43,407 bases of DNA from Oxalobacteraceae bacterium (GCA_023259175.1 JAHFQV010000025.1:1-43407); one strand, 5' to 3'. Counted from the first letter of the stretch, positions 18,149 to 26,635 are shown. Notes: generated from the sequence alone by a model not told the origin. Numbers and translations: made by a program.

Positions 18149-19546
18149 TTAGACCGCTTCGCCCCACAAATCATGTGCGTCCGAGGCGGTGATCAAGACA
18201 TCGATAAATTCACCGACCTTCAACTTGCGATGCGGTTCAAAGGGTGGTTTGACATAGACCACGCCGTCAATTTCGGGCGCATCGGCAGTGCTGCGTCCGA
18301 CCCCACCACTGCGATCTAGACTATCGATCAAAATGCGCATCGTTTGGCCAACTTTTGCTTTCAAACGCTTTTTAGAAATACCTTCTTGTAGTTCCATGAC
18401 GCGACGACGACGGTCTTCACGCACTTCATCAGGCACAGGGTTAGCCAGTGCATTGGCGGTCGCGCCTTCAACGGGTGAATAAGCAAAGCAACCCAAACGA
18501 TCTATTTCGGCTTCTTCTAGAAATGCGAGCAGATATTCAAATTCTTCTTCTGTTTCTCCGGGAAATCCCGCAATGAAAGTAGACCGTATCGTAATTTCGG
18601 GACACATCGCACGCCAGGCTTTGATGCGTTCACTATTTTTTTCGCCGCTTGCGGGGCGCTTCATGCGTTTGAGTACGTCTGGGTGCGCATGCTGTAATGG
18701 CACGTCCAAATAAGGCAATACGTGGCCATTATTCATGAAGGGGATGATTTGGTCGACATGCGGATATGGGTAAACATAATGCAGGCGCACCCAAGCATCA
18801 TACTGCTTAGCCAATTCACCTAAAGCTTCCACCAGTTGCGTCATATGAGTTTTGATCGGCTTGCCATTCCAAAAGCCCGTTCTGAATTTCACATCAACCC
18901 CATAGGCGCTGGTGTCTTGTGAAATAACAAGTAACTCTTTCACTCCAGCTTTAAACAAATTTTCCGCTTCGATCAGCACATCCCCGATAGGACGGGACAC
19001 CAAATCGCCACGCATGGAAGGAATGATGCAGAAACTACAGCGATGATTGCACCCTTCAGAAATTTTCAGATACGCAAAATGCTTGGGTGTTAATTTCACC
19101 CCTTGCGGTGGCACCAAATCGATGAAAGGTTCATGCGGTTTGGGTAGGTGTAGATGAATTGCACTCATCACTTCGGTGACTGCATGAGGTCCGGTCACGG
19201 CGAGGACTTTAGGATGAATACTGGTGATCAGATCATTGCCATTCGCATCTTTTTTAGCGCCAAGGCAGCCAGTCACAATCACTTTACCGTTTTCATTGAG
19301 CGCTTCAGAAATGGCGTCTAAGGATTCCTGCACGGCCGCATCAATAAATCCACAGGTATTGACCACCACCAAGTCAGCACCATCATAGGATTTTGCGGTC
19401 TCGTAGCCCTCGGCACGCAGTTGCGTCAAAATTTGTTCGGAATCGACCAAGGCTTTGGGGCAACCTAGCGAGACAAAGCCCACCTTAGGAGGATTGAGTG
19501 CGCCTGCGGCCAGGGTTTGCGGTGAGGTAGATGTTTCAGTAGACAT
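18149..19546 (-). CDS. rimO: Ribosomal protein S12 methylthiotransferase RimO
   Basis: Radical SAM enzyme that methylthiolates an aspartate of ribosomal protein S12. 465 residues from ATG 19546. The longer frame needs a TTG and adds an atypical hydrophobic leader. An N-terminal UPF0004 domain binds the auxiliary cluster through Cys29, Cys65 and Cys94. The radical SAM motif CNHRCSFC provides Cys166, Cys170 and Cys173. A TRAM domain ends the protein. It lies downstream of the pha genes and has a strong terminator at 18092-18122. Confidence 0.95.
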   Translation of the reverse strand: MSTETSTSPQTLAAGALNPPKVGFVSLGCPKALVDSEQILTQLRAEGYETAKSYDGADLVVVNTCGFIDAAVQESLDAISEALNENGKVIVTGCLGAKKDANGNDLITSIHPKVLAVTGPHAVTEVMSAIHLHLPKPHEPFIDLVPPQGVKLTPKHFAYLKISEGCNHRCSFCIIPSMRGDLVSRPIGDVLIEAENLFKAGVKELLVISQDTSAYGVDVKFRTGFWNGKPIKTHMTQLVEALGELAKQYDAWVRLHYVYPYPHVDQIIPFMNNGHVLPYLDVPLQHAHPDVLKRMKRPASGEKNSERIKAWRAMCPEITIRSTFIAGFPGETEEEFEYLLAFLEEAEIDRLGCFAYSPVEGATANALANPVPDEVREDRRRRVMELQEGISKKRLKAKVGQTMRILIDSLDRSGGVGRSTADAPEIDGVVYVKPPFEPHRKLKVGEFIDVLITASDAHDLWGEAV

Positions 19547-19652
19547 AATAAAAAAAGGGAACAAAAGCAATGCGCTATTGTACCCTTTCCTTAGCCCATC
19601 TTTGCGCGATGTAGAAATTATTAAAATCTAGCTTTCAGCGCTCAGCAGGCAT

Positions 19653-20204
19653 CTACTTTTTCTTTTCATCCCCAGCAAACGGAAAACCAAACATATTTTT
19701 CGATTGACTTTGCAATTGCTCTTGCATTTGCACAAAAAGATTTTTGCTTTGATCGATATAATTTCCCATCATGCCTTGCATTAATGGGCCTTGCACATTC
19801 ATGAACTGTGTCCACATTTCTGGGCTCAGCGCTTTGCCATCAAAATTACCGCTGGCACCTTCAGTTAATTTATTTTGAATATCGATAAATGTTTGGACAT
19901 TTTTTTCGAGATAGGTGCCCATCATGCCTTGCATCGCATGGCCGTAGTAACGAATGATCTGCGCCAGAACCACGCTAGAAAACATGGGAGCGCCGCCAGC
20001 TTCCTCTTCCAAAATAATTTGCAGCAAGATACTGCGTGTCAGGTCCTCCCCTGTTTTTGCGTCTACCACTGCAAAATCATCGCTCTCCATCACGAATTGT
20101 TTCACATCGACCAGCGTAATATAGCTACTGGTTTGCGTATCATACAAGCGACGATTTGGATATTTCTTGATTAAATGCTTGTTTATTTTTTTTGTGCTAG
20201 TCAT
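19653..20204 (-). CDS. phaR: Polyhydroxyalkanoate synthesis regulator PhaR
   Basis: A DNA- and PHB-binding repressor that controls phasin genes and itself. 183 residues. The N-terminal DNA-binding domain has HLIKKYPNRRLYDTQTSSYITL, the family hallmark. The middle is the PHB accumulation regulatory domain with a repeated QGMMGTYL / QGMMGNYI element, and the C-terminus is glutamine-rich. ATG 20204 matches the usual family start and has GAGA upstream. An in-frame ATG at 20258 would add a hydrophobic leader encoded by a 15-bp repeat. It lies 195 bases downstream of phaB. Confidence 0.93.
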   Translation of the reverse strand: MTSTKKINKHLIKKYPNRRLYDTQTSSYITLVDVKQFVMESDDFAVVDAKTGEDLTRSILLQIILEEEAGGAPMFSSVVLAQIIRYYGHAMQGMMGTYLEKNVQTFIDIQNKLTEGASGNFDGKALSPEMWTQFMNVQGPLMQGMMGNYIDQSKNLFVQMQEQLQSQSKNMFGFPFAGDEKKK

Positions 20205-20217
20205 TGCATTCTCGATG

Positions 20218-20258
20218 ATGGACGACAATAAGATGGACAACAATAAAATGGACGACAT
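20218..20258 (-). repeat. 15-bp tandem repeat in the phaR leader
   Basis: A 15-base unit, ATGGACGACAATAAG-like on the plus strand, occurs at 20218-20232 and 20233-20247, with a partial third copy at 20248-20258. Because it is in frame with phaR and free of stops, copy-number change would not shift the frame. On the minus strand it reads SSILLLSILLSS if translated from the upstream ATG. Confidence 0.7.
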
Positions 20259-20278
20259 TCCCCAAATTAAGTACAAGC

Positions 20279-20316
20279 CTCAGTCTAAAAAAGAGTCTCC
20301 CTCAATTTAGACTGAG
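20279..20316. promoter_or_regulatory. 11-bp inverted repeat upstream of phaR
   Basis: CTCAGTCTAAA (20279-20289) and TTTAGACTGAG (20306-20316) are perfect complements separated by 16 bases. The repeat lies between the phaB terminator and phaR, so it is a candidate operator for phaR, perhaps for its own autoregulation, or an RNA hairpin in the leader. No T-run follows the hairpin on the minus strand. Confidence 0.45.
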
Positions 20317-20360
20317 CTTGAACTTGCAGGCATTGTACTACTGCTTCCCCAACTATGAAA

Positions 20361-20379
20361 ATAAAGTAGGGCTGCCTAC
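20361..20379 (-). terminator. Rho-independent terminator after phaB
   Basis: GTAGG (20366-20370) pairs with CCTAC (20375-20379) around a GCTG loop. On the minus strand it is followed by TTTATTTT. It lies about 20 bases past the phaB stop and would partly separate phaCB from phaR. Confidence 0.55.
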
Positions 20380-20399
20380 AATATTTTTTTAGGGCTCAC

Positions 20400-21140
20400 T
20401 TAGCCCATATGAAGACCACCATTAATAGAAAAATCGGAACCAGTTGCATAGCCACCTTCTTCCGATGCAATCCACGCAACGATAGAAGCAATTTCTTCCG
20501 GTTCGGCTAAACGCTTAACAGGGATTCCAGAGACGATTTTTTCCAAAACATCGGGGCGAATTGCACGCACCATATCAGTACCCACATAACCAGGCGACAC
20601 GGTATTAACCGTTACGCCTTTGGTCGCAACTTCTTGCGCCAAGGCCATGGTGAAGCCGTGAATACCGGCTTTGGCCGTCGAGTAATTGGTTTGTCCAAAC
20701 TGACCTTTTTGCCCGTTAACGGAAGAGATATTAATTATCCGCCCCCAACCACGATCCACCATACTTTCAATGACTTGCTTGGTTACGTTAAAAAGAGAAT
20801 TAAGGTTAGTGTCGATCACCGCATCCCAATCGGCCTTACTCATTTTACGGAATTGTCCATCACGCGTAATGCCCGCATTATTGACCAAAATATCGACTGA
20901 GCCGATTTCTGCATGTACTTTATCAAACGCCGCTTTGGTCGATTCCCAGTCTGAAACATTGCCCTCGGAAGCATGCACATCAAAACCTAGTTCGCGCATA
21001 TCGGCCAGCCATTTATCTTTGCGCGGCGAATTCGGACCACATCCCGCTACAACAATATAACCCTCTTGACATAGACGCTTACAAATTGGTGTCCCAATTC
21101 CACCCATACCACCAGTTACATAAGCAATTCGTTTTGACAT
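20400..21140 (-). CDS. phaB: Acetoacetyl-CoA reductase
   Basis: NADPH-dependent reduction of acetoacetyl-CoA to (R)-3-hydroxybutyryl-CoA, the monomer for PHB. A 246-residue short-chain dehydrogenase. The cofactor loop is GGMGGIG (10-16), NNAG is at 87-90, and the catalytic residues are Ser140, Tyr153 and Lys157. The C-terminal SINGGLHMG is typical of PhaB. GGAG lies nine bases before the ATG. It starts 14 bases after phaC, so the two form an operon. Confidence 0.95.
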   Translation of the reverse strand: MSKRIAYVTGGMGGIGTPICKRLCQEGYIVVAGCGPNSPRKDKWLADMRELGFDVHASEGNVSDWESTKAAFDKVHAEIGSVDILVNNAGITRDGQFRKMSKADWDAVIDTNLNSLFNVTKQVIESMVDRGWGRIINISSVNGQKGQFGQTNYSTAKAGIHGFTMALAQEVATKGVTVNTVSPGYVGTDMVRAIRPDVLEKIVSGIPVKRLAEPEEIASIVAWIASEEGGYATGSDFSINGGLHMG

Positions 21141-21154
21141 TCTTCATCTCCAAT

Positions 21155-22888
21155 TTAAGTTGCACGCACTTTGACATAGCGCCCTGGTGCTGGCTCTATT
21201 TCACTAAAAAATTCATCCCCTAATTGACTAGGCGGCTTAAGCATTTTGCCGCCATGCTCTGCCAAAAATTGCGACCATTGCGGCCACCAACTGCCAGCGC
21301 ATTCAGTCGCGCTATCAAACCATGCCTGCGCCTCGTTTTTATTGGACTCATTAATCCAATAGCTGCGCTTATTTTTTGAGGCTGGATTAATGACTCCCGC
21401 AATATGGCCAGAGGCACCTAGCACAAAACGATTATTTTTCTTTTTCTTTGGGTTTAAAATCTGAGTCGAAGCAAAAGCAGATTTCCATGGAACGATATGA
21501 TCTTCACGCGAACCAAAAATAAAGGCAGGTGCATCGATTTTGGATAAATCAAGCGCGCTGCCAGCGACGTTCAACTTGCCTTTTTCTTTCAAACTATTTT
21601 CCAAATAGGTATTGCGCAGATACCAGCAAAACATAGGTCCAGGCAGATTCGTGCTATCTGAATTCCAGTACAGCAAATCAAAGGCTGCAGGTTTTTGACC
21701 TTTCAGATAATTCGACTGCACATAATTCCATACCAAATCATTGGGACGCAAACTTGAAAACGTGCTCGCCAATTCCCGTGCTGGTAACAAGCCGCCACTG
21801 GCCAAACTTTGTTCGCGCAAGCTCACTTGCGCTTCATCAACGAAGACATCAAGCACACCGGTATCGCTGAAATCAAGTAGGGTCGTCAACAAGGTCACAC
21901 TACTCGCAGGGGCAAGACCGCGATCAGCAAGTACCGCTAAAGCAGTCGATAAAATCGTCCCGCCCACGCAAAATCCAAAGGTATTAATTTGGGGCTGGCG
22001 CGAAATTTCTTGGACTACTTCTATCGCTTTAATCGCGCCTTGTTCGATATAGTCATCCCAAGTGACATCAGCGAGCGCTTCGCTGGGATTGGCCCAAGAA
22101 ACTAAGAATACATTATTGCCCTGCTCTAAGGCATAACGCACTAAGGAATTTTCAGGCTGTAGATCAAGGATGTAAAATTTATTGATACAAGGCGGTATCA
22201 TTAACAGTGGCCGCTGATGCACCGCTTTGGCGATAGGGCGATAATGTATGAGCTGAAACAAGCGGTTCTCAAAAACCACGGCACCTGGTGTAGTGGCGAC
22301 ATTCTTGCCGACCTCAAATGCAGACTCATCGGTCAGAGAAATACGCCCTTTTTGCAAATCGCCTAGCATCTGATTCATACCTTGAACCAGACTTTCCCCA
22401 CGAGTTTCAATTATTTTTGCTTGCGCTTCAGGATTGCTGACGAGGAAATTTGCGGGCGACATCGCGTCAACCACTTGTTGTACAGCGAAACGGATTTGTT
22501 GGCGTTTCTTTTCGGGAGCTTGAACTGATTCAGCGATCAAACTTAAGAAACGCGCATTGAGTAGATAAACAGCGACGTTGTAAGCGTAGCTCGTTTGGGA
22601 ATGCCAGTCGGGCGAAGAAAAACGCTTATCGTCGAATTGCGGGAGTTTCGAATTAAGGAAATTTTGCCACAACTGGCCCAATTCCAAAAAATATTCCGAC
22701 TGCAAACGACCTAAAACTTGGGGGTCAATTTCCGCACCAAAATCCTGCAATAATTTAAAAATCGACGTATCGCTATGACTACCCCCTGCCGCATTGCCGC
22801 CTAATTGTTGCGCCCAATTTTGTAGTGGATGTTGCTGCATCATTTCTTGTAACCAAGTGACGTATTGCGCCTGCGGATTCTCACTCAT
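21155..22888 (-). CDS. phaC: Class I polyhydroxyalkanoate synthase
   Basis: Polymerises (R)-3-hydroxyacyl-CoA into PHB at the granule surface. 577 residues, the class I size. An N-terminal PhaC_N domain is followed by an alpha/beta-hydrolase domain with lipase-like box GFCVGG. The catalytic triad is Cys307, Asp463 (FGSREDHIVPW) and His495 (GASGHIAGV). First gene of phaC-phaB, with phaR beyond. phaA (beta-ketothiolase) is absent here. Three dyads occupy the upstream gap (22917-22965). GAGG lies about 11 bases before the ATG. Confidence 0.95.
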   Translation of the reverse strand: MSENPQAQYVTWLQEMMQQHPLQNWAQQLGGNAAGGSHSDTSIFKLLQDFGAEIDPQVLGRLQSEYFLELGQLWQNFLNSKLPQFDDKRFSSPDWHSQTSYAYNVAVYLLNARFLSLIAESVQAPEKKRQQIRFAVQQVVDAMSPANFLVSNPEAQAKIIETRGESLVQGMNQMLGDLQKGRISLTDESAFEVGKNVATTPGAVVFENRLFQLIHYRPIAKAVHQRPLLMIPPCINKFYILDLQPENSLVRYALEQGNNVFLVSWANPSEALADVTWDDYIEQGAIKAIEVVQEISRQPQINTFGFCVGGTILSTALAVLADRGLAPASSVTLLTTLLDFSDTGVLDVFVDEAQVSLREQSLASGGLLPARELASTFSSLRPNDLVWNYVQSNYLKGQKPAAFDLLYWNSDSTNLPGPMFCWYLRNTYLENSLKEKGKLNVAGSALDLSKIDAPAFIFGSREDHIVPWKSAFASTQILNPKKKKNNRFVLGASGHIAGVINPASKNKRSYWINESNKNEAQAWFDSATECAGSWWPQWSQFLAEHGGKMLKPPSQLGDEFFSEIEPAPGRYVKVRAT

Positions 22889-22916
22889 TCTGGACTTTTC
22901 CTCAATTTAGCGTATC

Positions 22917-22965
22917 TTTGCACACTTCTCGGTGCAAACTATCTTTGATAGATTTTGATCAAAAT
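22917..22965. promoter_or_regulatory. Three consecutive dyads between phaC and the divergent membrane-protein gene
   Basis: TTTGCAC/GTGCAAA (22917-22923 and 22932-22938), CTATC/GATAG (22939-22943 and 22947-22951) and the 14-bp perfect palindrome ATTTTGATCAAAAT (22952-22965) fill most of the 78-base divergent gap. They sit where phaC control elements are expected. The last contains TTGATCAA, related to but lacking the 4-base spacer of an FNR/ANR box. No strong -35/-10 pair is evident. Confidence 0.5.
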
Positions 22966-22966
22966 T

Positions 22967-23185
22967 ATGGCGTTCTTGTATCTTATCTCAATCGCGTGGA
23001 TTTATGTCGTTTTGCTGATGTCGATTTCAGAAAGTTCTGTTGTTGCAGGCATCATGACTTTCCTTTTTTATTGCCTAATCCCTTTGGGGCTGGTTTTGTA
23101 TATCTTAAGCTCCTCAGCACGAAAAAGGCAAAAAATGCGCAAGGCGCATCCAGACCAAGCTAAGCCTCCCGCCAAATCAGACTAG
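22967..23185 (+). CDS. Small two-helix membrane protein
   Basis: 72 residues with two hydrophobic helices (about 2-20 and 27-50) joined by a short polar turn (SISESSVV), then a basic, lysine/proline-rich tail. The even hydrophobic pattern and positive cytoplasmic tail look like a real small membrane protein. ATG 22967 follows a 14-bp palindrome with no Shine-Dalgarno, so translation may be leaderless. It is divergent from phaC, and its end overlaps the 3' end of pgeF by 26 bases. Function unknown. Confidence 0.6.
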   Translation: MAFLYLISIAWIYVVLLMSISESSVVAGIMTFLFYCLIPLGLVLYILSSSARKRQKMRKAHPDQAKPPAKSD

Positions 23186-23981
23186 CCATGCGCCCAGTGC
23201 TGTGCTCACGCCGGAAGGAATAGAAATTTTCAGGGTCGTTATAGGTACAAAAATCGCCGCCATAGACCCGCTGCACATCCAGTTGCGCTAGCATGACGCG
23301 CGCCAAGCCAAAGATATCGGCAAAATATTTTTGCCGACTTGATTCGTAGCGGAAGCAAGCCTGTGTTCCAGGAATATTGTCCGTGAACGCATGAAAAACA
23401 TCATCGCCCACTTCAAACGCCGCCTGAGAAATAGCGGGCCCTAGCCACACCGTCAATTCACCTGCGCCCGCAGTGCGCAAGGCCTGTACAGCCGATGCGA
23501 CCACGCCAGCGGCAAGTCCGCGCCAGCCAGCGTGGACTGCCGCCATATATTGGCCATCAAGTGAGCAGATCAAGAGTGGCAAACAATCGGCCGTTAACAC
23601 ACCGCAAACGGTGGCGGGCTGATTTGTCCAGACCGCATCGGCTTGGGTTTTTTCTTCTAGACCAAGCGTGGAAACGCAAAGTATGCCGTGGCATTGTGTC
23701 GGGAAGATGACAGGCTGAGGTAAGACACCATTTAACTTTGCGCGGTTGGCCTGTACATCGCTCAACACGTCGCCAACATGTGCGCCCAAATTCAAACCTA
23801 GCTGCCCATGCCACCCACCATAAGGCGCTTCACTACAGCCCATATTGCGCGTGCTTACATAGGCTCTGATTTTTTCGGGGCGATCCGGCCAATCTGCTGC
23901 GATGAGTCCCAATTCCGACGCAAGACGAGCGCGTGCCGAGTCGGTCGCAGCACTTGCCTTGGTATTTGAACCTATGCTCAT
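23160..23981 (-). CDS. pgeF: Peptidoglycan editing factor PgeF (YfiH, laccase-domain protein)
   Basis: 273 residues of the YfiH/DUF152 family. E. coli PgeF removes wrong amino acids from UDP-MurNAc precursors; older annotations call it polyphenol oxidase. Presumed metal ligands are His98 (TQCHG), Cys133 (TADCLPLL) and His150 (VHAGWRGL), in the usual order. It overlaps rluD by ATGA, and this rluD-pgeF pairing is common in proteobacteria. Confidence 0.92.
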   Translation of the reverse strand: MSIGSNTKASAATDSARARLASELGLIAADWPDRPEKIRAYVSTRNMGCSEAPYGGWHGQLGLNLGAHVGDVLSDVQANRAKLNGVLPQPVIFPTQCHGILCVSTLGLEEKTQADAVWTNQPATVCGVLTADCLPLLICSLDGQYMAAVHAGWRGLAAGVVASAVQALRTAGAGELTVWLGPAISQAAFEVGDDVFHAFTDNIPGTQACFRYESSRQKYFADIFGLARVMLAQLDVQRVYGGDFCTYNDPENFYSFRREHSTGRMASLIWREA

Positions 23982-25024
23982 AAACTAGGCATGCCAGCCT
24001 GTTCTAACAAAGCCGCAAAATCTTCCGCAAGCGGTATCCGCCATTGCATCGATTCACCAGTTTCCGGATGGATCAAGCCGAGTTGACGTGCCTGCAAAGC
24101 TTGACGTGGAAAGAAACGCGCAAGATGCTGTTTGCCATACAGCGTATCACCCACCAAGGGAAAACCTAAGGACAACATATGAACGCGAATTTGATGGGTG
24201 CGCCCAGTTTCAAGTTGGCAAGCCATCATACTCACCGGAAAACGCTCCAACATGCCTGTGGCAATTCGTTGGTAATGGGTGATTGCCGTCTTCGCCAAGA
24301 CACTGTGTGACACCGCCATCTTGAGGCGATCACGATGATGACGCGCCATCGGGGCATCGACGATTCCTGTGCTATTCGGCGTTCCCCAGACCAATGCGGC
24401 ATATTCCCGCTTGACGGTGCGCGCCTGTAATTGCCGCACCAATTCCGTTTGCGCCAGCAGCGTCTTTGCAACCACCATTAAACCGGACGTATCCTTATCT
24501 AAACGATGTACAATGCCCGCGCGAGGCACCTGTGCCAATGCGGGTCGATGAAACAATAAGCCATTGAGCACCGTGCCTGACCAATTGCCCGCCGCTGGAT
24601 GGACTACCAAACCGGCAGGTTTATTAATTACCAAAATACTCGCATCTTCATACACAATATCAAGCGCGATATCTTCGGGAGAAAAAGCATTTTCGTCGGG
24701 CGCTGCTTGTGGTGTGATTTCGATCTTTTCATCGCCTAGCATGGTGGTTTTAATTTTGGAGGTTTTGCCATCAACGGTAACAAAACCGGCCTCTATCCAT
24801 TGCTGAATCCGGCTACGCGAATATTGCGGCACTAATTTTGACAGCACCTTATCTAAGCGCTCGCCACAAATATCGGAGGGTAAAATTAAAGAAATTACAT
24901 CGGGAGTGCCGTCGTTTTCACCGTCATCAAGACTTTCGTCTAATTCAAAGGTATCATCCGGCTGTGCTTCGAGATGAAGGTCACATACTTTCTTTGTTTC
25001 AGTTGGTATCACATTAATTGCCAT
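23978..25024 (-). CDS. rluD: 23S rRNA pseudouridine synthase RluD
   Basis: Converts uridines to pseudouridine in helix 69 of 23S rRNA. 348 residues: an acidic N-terminal extension (about 1-45), an S4 RNA-binding domain (about 53-100) and an RluA-type catalytic domain with HRLDKDTSG, catalytic Asp176. The start at ATG 25024 sits next to the divergent bamD promoter. The 3' end is coupled to pgeF. Confidence 0.93.
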   Translation of the reverse strand: MAINVIPTETKKVCDLHLEAQPDDTFELDESLDDGENDGTPDVISLILPSDICGERLDKVLSKLVPQYSRSRIQQWIEAGFVTVDGKTSKIKTTMLGDEKIEITPQAAPDENAFSPEDIALDIVYEDASILVINKPAGLVVHPAAGNWSGTVLNGLLFHRPALAQVPRAGIVHRLDKDTSGLMVVAKTLLAQTELVRQLQARTVKREYAALVWGTPNSTGIVDAPMARHHRDRLKMAVSHSVLAKTAITHYQRIATGMLERFPVSMMACQLETGRTHQIRVHMLSLGFPLVGDTLYGKQHLARFFPRQALQARQLGLIHPETGESMQWRIPLAEDFAALLEQAGMPSL

Positions 25025-25028
25025 CGGC

Positions 25029-25034
25029 TATAAT
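25029..25034 (+). promoter_or_regulatory. Probable -10 element for bamD
   Basis: TATAAT at 25029-25034, about 32 bases before bamD. The best -35 is TTGGTA (25003-25008) with a long 20-base spacer, so the promoter may depend on an activator or on flanking bases. It overlaps the rluD 5' end on the opposite strand. Confidence 0.5.
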
Positions 25035-25065
25035 CCTAAATTATTTTCATGCACACCTAAAGCAT

Positions 25066-25863
25066 ATGCAAATCAAAATCCTCAAGTTGTTCATCATCTC
25101 CATTCCATTTTTCCTTGCTGGTTGCGGCATTTTTGGCGACAAAGTTGAAGACAGTAAAAACTGGACCGCTGAAAAATTATACGCTGAAGCCAAGGATGAA
25201 TTAGCCTCAGGCGGTTACGATCGTGCGGTACAACTTTTCGAAAAACTCGAGTCACGCTTTCCATTTGGCACTTATGCTCAACAAGCCCAACTTGAAATCG
25301 CCTATGCGCATTACAAACAAGCCGATCCGGCACAGGCTTTAGCTGCGGTCGATCGCTTCATCAAATTGCACCCGAATCACCCCAACGTCGATTACATGTA
25401 TTACTTGCGTGGATTAATTAATTTCAATGATGATTTGGGCATTTTAAATTTCATCGCTAATCAAGACATCACCGAGCGTGACCCAAAAGCGACCCGCGAT
25501 TCATTTGATGCGTTTAAAGAATTGGCGACAAAATTCCCAAACAGCAAGTATACGCCGGATGCGATCCTGCGTATGAAATATTTGGTCAATGCCTTGGCGC
25601 AATACGATCTTCACGTTGCGAAATACTACTTACGCCGCAAAGCGTTTTTAGCGGCCGCGAACCGTGCGCAATCAGCTATCAAAGAATATCCAGATGCACC
25701 CGCAATTGAAGAAGCGCTGGTAGTACTCATCAAATCCTACGATGCCTTAGGCATGAATGATTTGCGCGATGACGCGAAACGTGTGTACTCCAAAAATTTC
25801 CCGACCAGTAGCATGTTAGCCGATGGCGGAAGTAAAAAAGCGTGGTGGAAGTTCTGGCACTAA
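25066..25863 (+). CDS. bamD: Outer membrane protein assembly factor BamD
   Basis: Essential lipoprotein of the BAM complex that inserts beta-barrels in the outer membrane (also called ComL). 265 residues from ATG 25066, giving lipobox FLAGC with Cys20. The body consists of TPR-like helical repeats (AEAKDELASGGYDRAVQLFEKL, YAQQAQLEIAYAHYKQ and so on) ending at WWKFWH. The longer frame begins at a TTG inside the rluD promoter region and would hide the signal peptide. Length is as expected. Confidence 0.94.
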   Translation: MQIKILKLFIISIPFFLAGCGIFGDKVEDSKNWTAEKLYAEAKDELASGGYDRAVQLFEKLESRFPFGTYAQQAQLEIAYAHYKQADPAQALAAVDRFIKLHPNHPNVDYMYYLRGLINFNDDLGILNFIANQDITERDPKATRDSFDAFKELATKFPNSKYTPDAILRMKYLVNALAQYDLHVAKYYLRRKAFLAAANRAQSAIKEYPDAPAIEEALVVLIKSYDALGMNDLRDDAKRVYSKNFPTSSMLADGGSKKAWWKFWH

Positions 25864-25906
25864 ACCAAGCGCTGATAGAAACTTATGTCGAAATAGACGC
25901 AATATC

Positions 25907-25936
25907 CTCACACGCAAGAAGATGCTTGCGTGTGGG
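25907..25936. terminator. 12-bp hairpin between bamD and the PIN-domain gene
   Basis: CACACGCAAG (25909-25918) pairs perfectly with CTTGCGTGTG (25925-25934) around a 6-base loop, extended by one wobble and one further pair. It lies 44 bases past the bamD stop. No T-run follows, so it is a partial or Rho-assisted terminator, or a leader structure for the downstream gene. An in-frame ATG (25922) falls in the loop. Confidence 0.4.
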
Positions 25937-25954
25937 CACCCCTCAAGGAATGCT

Positions 25955-26440
25955 GTGCTCCCCTCAAGCTCCCCCATCAAAGTTATCCTCGATACTAATG
26001 TTTGCCTGGACCTTTTCGTTTTTCACGATCAGCGTTGGGAAAAGATCACAAAAGCGCTGGCATCAGGCGAGATAATTGCGCTCACTCGAAAAGATTGCCG
26101 TGAAGAATGGTTGGCGGTGCTACACTACCCTCATCTACCCGTGAATGAGGGCAATCGCGCGCAAATAGAACGCGATTTTGATCATCATATTCAATGCTTA
26201 ACGTTGGCGAGTACAGGCATGAAACTACCACTCTGTAGTGACAAGGACGATCAAAAATTCCTTGAAATAGCTCGAGATTCAAATGCGCATTTCTTAATAA
26301 CAAAAGATAAAGCCTTACTTAAACTCAGGAAGAAAATTAAGCGCTTAAATCTGTTCTTAATCGAAACACCCGAATCATTTGTCGCCAACTTAGTTGCAAA
26401 TCCGCATTTGGAAGAAATAAAAACGCCGAATTCACACTAA
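25955..26440 (+). CDS. PIN-domain protein (putative toxin-like RNase)
   Basis: 161 residues from GTG 25955, chosen because AAGGA lies five bases upstream and the PIN fold then begins at the usual distance. In-frame ATG 25922 lies in a hairpin loop and lacks an SD. The fold shows VILDTNVCLDLF with Asp13, then SDKDDQKFLEIARDSNAHFLITKDKALL, which supplies the late acidic residues. These are signs of a PIN_3-type ribonuclease (COG1569-like). No antitoxin gene flanks it, since bamD ends 91 bases upstream and cheZ begins 195 bases downstream. It may be a housekeeping nuclease rather than a toxin. Confidence 0.8.
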   Translation: MLPSSSPIKVILDTNVCLDLFVFHDQRWEKITKALASGEIIALTRKDCREEWLAVLHYPHLPVNEGNRAQIERDFDHHIQCLTLASTGMKLPLCSDKDDQKFLEIARDSNAHFLITKDKALLKLRKKIKRLNLFLIETPESFVANLVANPHLEEIKTPNSH

Positions 26441-26474
26441 GTTGTTGGCAAATTTTGTTGCTCCGGATTATGCT

Positions 26475-26505
26475 TATAATGCACGCACCCTATTACTGTC
26501 AGTAA
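26475..26505 (+). promoter_or_regulatory. Putative cheZ-cheA promoter with operator-like dyad
   Basis: TATAAT (26475-26480) is followed 12 bases later by the perfect palindrome TTACTG-T-CAGTAA (26493-26505), which would cover roughly +7 to +19. No good -35 is seen. A leader of about 150 bases, with two TCGGAAT copies, runs to cheZ at 26636. The dyad is a candidate repressor site. Confidence 0.4.
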
Positions 26506-26635
26506 AGTTTCTAAGAACGACTGGGCTTTAGATTGCACAACATCATGTCGGAATTTATTTCGGAATCCTGATTCGTGGATCACCTCTAAAATAAATTCGC
26601 AGATGAAGATTAGCGATTATGGAGAATAGAGGATT

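Noticed and set aside
22952-22965. FNR/ANR binding site
   Set aside because: The half-sites TTGAT and ATCAA overlap without the required 4-base spacer.
25955-26440. Toxin-antitoxin module
   Set aside because: No small antitoxin frame flanks the PIN gene on either side.
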